DNA of 37,738 nt from assembly GCA_948485625.1 (NCBI GenBank), contig CAOMRW010000021.1, positions 1 through 37,738 on the forward strand, written 5' to 3'. Shown here in pieces: positions 35,752 through 37,738 of the stretch. This DNA comes from an uncultured Clostridia bacterium (lineage in GTDB: Bacteria > Bacillota > Clostridia > TANB77 > CAG-508). A program made the position numbers and the translations under genes. Within the stretch, counting starts at the first letter, position 1; every line of letters begins with the position of its first letter. Under the pieces are notes generated by a model. That model did not search any database. It was not told the DNA's origin and saw only the letters and a program-made list of their open reading frames with translations.

Positions 35752-35804
35752 CATGTGGAAGTGGTAAGAAATATAAAAACTGTTGTGGCAAAAATTAGTA
35801 ATAT
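35752..35804 (+). repeat. att-like repeat, right copy (duplicate secA 3' end)
   Basis: Encodes SSCGSGKKYKNCCGKN stop in one frame without any upstream secA. It differs from the left copy at 7 of 53 positions, mostly silent (GGT/GGA, AAG/AAA, TAT/TAC, GGC/GGA, AAT/AAC) plus Arg to Lys and an earlier TAG. So it is a diverged homologous gene end, not a recent copy. Confidence 0.85.
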
Positions 35805-35874
35805 TATTTTTTATTACATAGTTATAAAATTATAATAACTTATATATTTGCAATAGTGCGAATTTGTGTAAAAA

Positions 35875-35908
35875 ATATGTAGGCAATAAAATGCCTATAT
35901 ATTTTTTA
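35875..35908 (+). terminator. Orphan terminator, probably the original secA terminator
   Basis: ATATGTAGGCA (35875-35885) / TGCCTATATAT (35892-35902), 6-nt loop, T-run to 35908. It lies 70 bp after the duplicated secA end and has no gene of its own. Confidence 0.8.
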
Positions 35909-36014
35909 TCTATAAAGATTAAAAATACTTATTATATGTGTCCAATAATTCAACTATAGTGAAAATAGGTTACTTAAAAAAGTAAAATCCAGTTGAAAAT
36001 TTTTTTGATAGTAT

Positions 36015-36053
36015 AAGAGAAAAGTCCATATTTTAGGATATTTTCTCTTTTTT
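36015..36053 (+). terminator. Additional terminator-like hairpin
   Basis: GAGAAAA (36017-36023) / TTTTCTC (36041-36047) with an inner TCC/GGA stem, then TTTTTTG. No gene directly upstream in this stretch. Confidence 0.55.
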
Positions 36054-36099
36054 GTATGTTCAAAAATCTAAAAACTTGATACAATAAAGATAGATATTA

Positions 36100-36135
36100 C
36101 TATAATATTAAAGTTAAATGTTTGTTTTCGCCCAT
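36100..36135 (-). pseudogene. Remnant 5' end of an IS30-family transposase
   Basis: On the minus strand GGAGG stands 6 bases before an ATG (36135) coding MGENKHLTLIL and then a stop. MGENKHLTL resembles the beginning of IS30-family transposases, which continue with a helix-turn-helix. The rest is deleted. The upstream minus-strand sequence TGTAGGATACTGTGTTTGGA may be the IS end. Confidence 0.45.
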
Positions 36136-36202
36136 ATGATACCTCCAAAACATTCCAAACACAGTATCCTACAACTTTATAGTGAAAATATTTATAAAAT
36201 GC

Positions 36203-36231
36203 TTGCATTTTATTTGAATAAGTGATATAAT
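36203..36231 (+). promoter_or_regulatory. Promoter of solo gene A
   Basis: TTGCAT (36203-36208), 17 bp, TATAAT (36226-36231), followed by ATAGTTAGTAA; nearly the same as the promoter of solo gene C. Confidence 0.8.
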
Positions 36232-36277
36232 ATAGTTAGTAAAAATATATCCGCTCAATTTAAGGAGGAAAAACATT

Positions 36278-36607
36278 ATGAGTAAAAAGCAGAATATTTT
36301 AATTCCTTTAAATAAGGAACAATTGTCCAAGATGGGAAAAGAAGACTGGAGAGAAGGATATGCCTATATGTATGCCGAAAATAGAGCTTTGTTAGTATAT
36401 TTAAACGGAGATGCTTTTAAGATTATGGGCTATGAAAACTGTCGGAGTACGCATATAGCAAAAACATTGTATAGTCTTTTGCAGTATAAGAAAAAGCCTC
36501 TAGCGGTAGAGTTAGGTAATATGCCTATATATCTTGAGGCAGATATGAAACTTGAAGTGGTTTTCGATTTTGTTGTTAGAGTTGAAAGGCTACAGATTAA
36601 TGACTAG
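36278..36607 (+). CDS. Small hypothetical protein, paralog A of a three-gene family
   Basis: 109 aa, AAGGAGG ribosome site. Not recognised. Shares with the next two genes the central motif (S/D)xxxAxx(L/I)Y(S/A/G)(L/M) (here STHIAKTLYSLL), then a Lys-rich turn (YKKKP), a beta strand (LAVELGNMPIYL), and a C-terminal helix (LEVVFDFVVRVERLQ). No membrane helix or signal peptide; the N-terminal half diverges strongly from its paralogs. Single-gene unit with its own promoter and terminator. Confidence 0.75.
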   Translation: MSKKQNILIPLNKEQLSKMGKEDWREGYAYMYAENRALLVYLNGDAFKIMGYENCRSTHIAKTLYSLLQYKKKPLAVELGNMPIYLEADMKLEVVFDFVVRVERLQIND

Positions 36608-36627
36608 TATATTTTATGAGCGGGCTT

Positions 36628-36650
36628 GGAGGCAAATGCCTCCTTTTTTT
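36628..36650 (+). terminator. Terminator of solo gene A
   Basis: GGAGGC AAAT GCCTCC (36628-36643) plus TTTTTTT; compact hairpin with a 4-nt loop like those of the two following genes. Confidence 0.9.
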
Positions 36651-36697
36651 ATTGTATAATAAAAATTAATGAGAAAGTTTAAAATACAATTTTAGTC

Positions 36698-36726
36698 TTG
36701 CAGAAAATAAAGAATTATGCTAAAAT
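36698..36726 (+). promoter_or_regulatory. Promoter of solo gene B
   Basis: TTGCAG (36698-36703), 17 bp, TAAAAT (36721-36726). Confidence 0.65.
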
Positions 36727-36766
36727 ATTTATGTAAAATATATTAGTTCAGAAATAGGAGGATGAC

Positions 36767-37090
36767 ATGGGACTAAAAAAAATTGAAAAAACAGATTTTG
36801 CGAAAGAGTTCACTTATCCAACAAAGGCAACCAGAGGAGTTCTTCAGATTTATAAGGAAAAAGGGGAACCCAAACATATTTATCATGTCAAAGATATAGA
36901 AACATGTGACATGAAAGATGTAGCATTAGCAATTTATGCAATGTTGCATGAAAGAGGTAAAAAGAAAATTATCCTTATGGATAATAAAGTTGGGCAATTA
37001 GATTTTTATCCAGATAATTCGATACTGGATATATATATGGAACTCACACGGATAGATATGTACTATCTGAACAAGAGGTTTTTTGAATAA
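36767..37090 (+). CDS. Small hypothetical protein, paralog B
   Basis: 107 aa, AGGAGG ribosome site. Function unknown. The shared core reads MKDVALAIYAMLHERGKKKIILMDNKVGQLDFYP, with the C-terminal helix ILDIYMELTRIDMYYLNKRFF, cut here by divergence only. Starts MGLKKIEKTDFAKEF, similar to the start of paralog C (IKEIDKTVFCAHEK), so B and C are closer to each other at the N-terminus. Cytoplasmic by appearance. Confidence 0.75.
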   Translation: MGLKKIEKTDFAKEFTYPTKATRGVLQIYKEKGEPKHIYHVKDIETCDMKDVALAIYAMLHERGKKKIILMDNKVGQLDFYPDNSILDIYMELTRIDMYYLNKRFFE

Positions 37091-37108
37091 CTAAAAATAC
37101 TGAACAAT

Positions 37109-37130
37109 AAGGGGACATATGTCTCCTTTT
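37109..37130 (+). terminator. Terminator of solo gene B
   Basis: GGGGACATATGTCTCC (37111-37126) followed by TTTTAAATTTT; palindrome with ATAT at its centre. Confidence 0.8.
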
Positions 37131-37185
37131 AAATTTTAATTACATGAGTAAAAATAGTATTTATAAATATAATTTTGTATAGAAT

Positions 37186-37214
37186 TTGCATTTTATGTAA
37201 AATTGTAGTATAAT
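37186..37214 (+). promoter_or_regulatory. Promoter of solo gene C
   Basis: TTGCAT (37186-37191), 17 bp, TATAAT (37209-37214), then ATAGTTATTA; matches the promoter of gene A in both boxes and in the bases after each box. Confidence 0.8.
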
Positions 37215-37261
37215 ATAGTTATTACAAGTTAACTGTTCATATATTCAATGGAGGAATGACA

Positions 37262-37627
37262 ATGATTAAAGAAATTGACAAAACAGTATTTTGCGCTCAT
37301 GAGAAGTACAGCGGTGGATACTTTTATGAACCTGATGGTAAAGAGGGTGAAATAAAAGGAAGGATTCACTTTTGGCAGTCGTTAGAAACACCATATGTTT
37401 TCTATATTGACAGCTTTTCGAAATATAAGAGTTCAGAGATGGCAAAAGCTATATATGGACTTTGGAAAGCTACAAAAAGGAATGAGAAAAGCATTATTGT
37501 TATAAAAGATGAAAAACATTTTATAATAGCTTGCCATAGAGGAATGTCGGTTATGAGACTGTTTGATGAGCTTTCTCAAATTGAAAGAGACAAACTGTCT
37601 TATGAAGTAGAACAATCTCTTTATTAG
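37262..37627 (+). CDS. Small hypothetical protein, paralog C
   Basis: 121 aa if begun at ATG 37262 (MIKEIDKTVF), which is better spaced from GGAGG (37251-37255) than the ATG at 37256. The core SSEMAKAIYGLWKATKRNEKSIIVIKDEKHFI and the helix VMRLFDELSQIERDKL parallel those of paralogs A and B. There is an additional aromatic-rich insert (GGYFYEPDGKEGEIKGRIHF). Unknown function; ends with a terminator close to the window edge. Confidence 0.75.
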   Translation: MIKEIDKTVFCAHEKYSGGYFYEPDGKEGEIKGRIHFWQSLETPYVFYIDSFSKYKSSEMAKAIYGLWKATKRNEKSIIVIKDEKHFIIACHRGMSVMRLFDELSQIERDKLSYEVEQSLY

Positions 37628-37639
37628 ATGAACAGGTGA

Positions 37640-37663
37640 GGGTGGCATATGCCACCCTTTTAT
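37640..37663 (+). terminator. Terminator of solo gene C
   Basis: GGGTGGCATATGCCACCC (37640-37657), a perfect 18-bp palindrome, followed by TTTTATT. Confidence 0.9.
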
Positions 37664-37738
37664 TCTAATTTCTATAGTTATGCTGTGTCAATAACTTTTG
37701 AAAATGTCATAAAGAAATTTGAAAATTAACTTTTAATT

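Larger units (their letters stand above)
32567..35804 (+). mobile_element. Decayed integrative element at the secA 3' end
   Basis: About 3.2 kb bounded by the two secA-end repeats. The integrase remnant is the first gene after secA, as usual for elements that insert in 3' gene ends. Further content: gene fragments, a Nudix fragment, a CYTH-like gene, a BECR nuclease-like gene and two small RNAs. GTTTGCA-type motifs occur near both ends (32673, 32742 inverted, 35612, 35623), and a 12-bp inverted pair GTTTACATTCGA (32802-32813) / TCGAATGTAAAC (35597-35608) could be integrase arm sites. The right copy is followed by an orphan terminator that fits as the original secA terminator. No replication or conjugation genes remain, and the integrase is dead, so it is immobile unless helped. 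Confidence 0.75.
35591..36277. other. 687-bp region without an intact gene
   Basis: Contains putative integrase arm motifs (35597-35630), the right att-like copy, the orphan secA terminator, a second terminator, an IS30 transposase start remnant on the minus strand and the promoter of the 36278 gene. No intact coding sequence is seen. Confidence 0.7.

Noticed and set aside
1..37738. CRISPR array
   Set aside because: No regularly spaced direct repeats of 24-40 bp with unique spacers were seen; the only tandem repeats are in coding genes.

Overview
The window is AT-rich, with almost every gene on the + strand, strong AGGAGG-type ribosome binding sites and a spoIIIA sporulation operon. It therefore comes from an endospore-forming (or recently spore-forming) low-GC Firmicute of class Clostridia. 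The cohesin/dockerin proteins and the M26-type protease suggest a gut-associated, possibly uncultured lineage; that placement is inference.

Layout. 1-270: C-terminal end of an Rpn/PD-(D/E)XK 'transposase' family protein. 582-2700: NatA/NatB-like ABC exporter. 2977-14530: secretion locus with a cohesin+dockerin protein followed by a 3536-residue dockerin-bearing M26-like zinc protease carrying about 345-residue GLUG modules. 14895-15821: alkaline-phosphatase-superfamily hydrolase. 15962-17918: uvrB, frameshifted inside its Walker A motif. 18014-19806: a small minus-strand gene and a membrane protein. 19900-24437: spoIIIAB (frameshifted), AC, AD, AE, AF, AG and AH, with no spoIIIAA next to them. 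24674-29733: CBS-domain protein, AI-2E-type transporter, PLC-like protein, two-domain cytidylyltransferase, YcgQ C-terminal-like protein and DUF5662 protein. 29863-32616: secA.

32567-35804: a small decayed integrative element inserted in the 3' end of secA. A 53-bp imperfect repeat of the secA 3' end (46/53 identical) flanks it, and a likely native secA terminator is stranded beyond the far copy. Inside are a broken tyrosine recombinase, several gene remnants (including a Nudix fragment), an intact CYTH-like gene, an intact BECR-type nuclease-like gene and two promoter-driven small structured RNAs. The first RNA has a closed multibranch fold whose two hairpin loops are complementary (GTGCCA/TGGCAC), and I do not recognise it.

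36278-37657: three divergent paralogous small genes, each a solo transcription unit with the same promoter plan (TTGCA(T/G), 17 bp, TATAAT-like) and its own palindromic terminator. The array may continue beyond the window.

The features most worth a second look are the secA-3' integration site with its RNA cargo, the cohesin/dockerin/M26 pair, the solo-gene paralog array, and two +1 frameshifts (uvrB, spoIIIAB) that both consist of an extra C directly before a GGA glycine codon.
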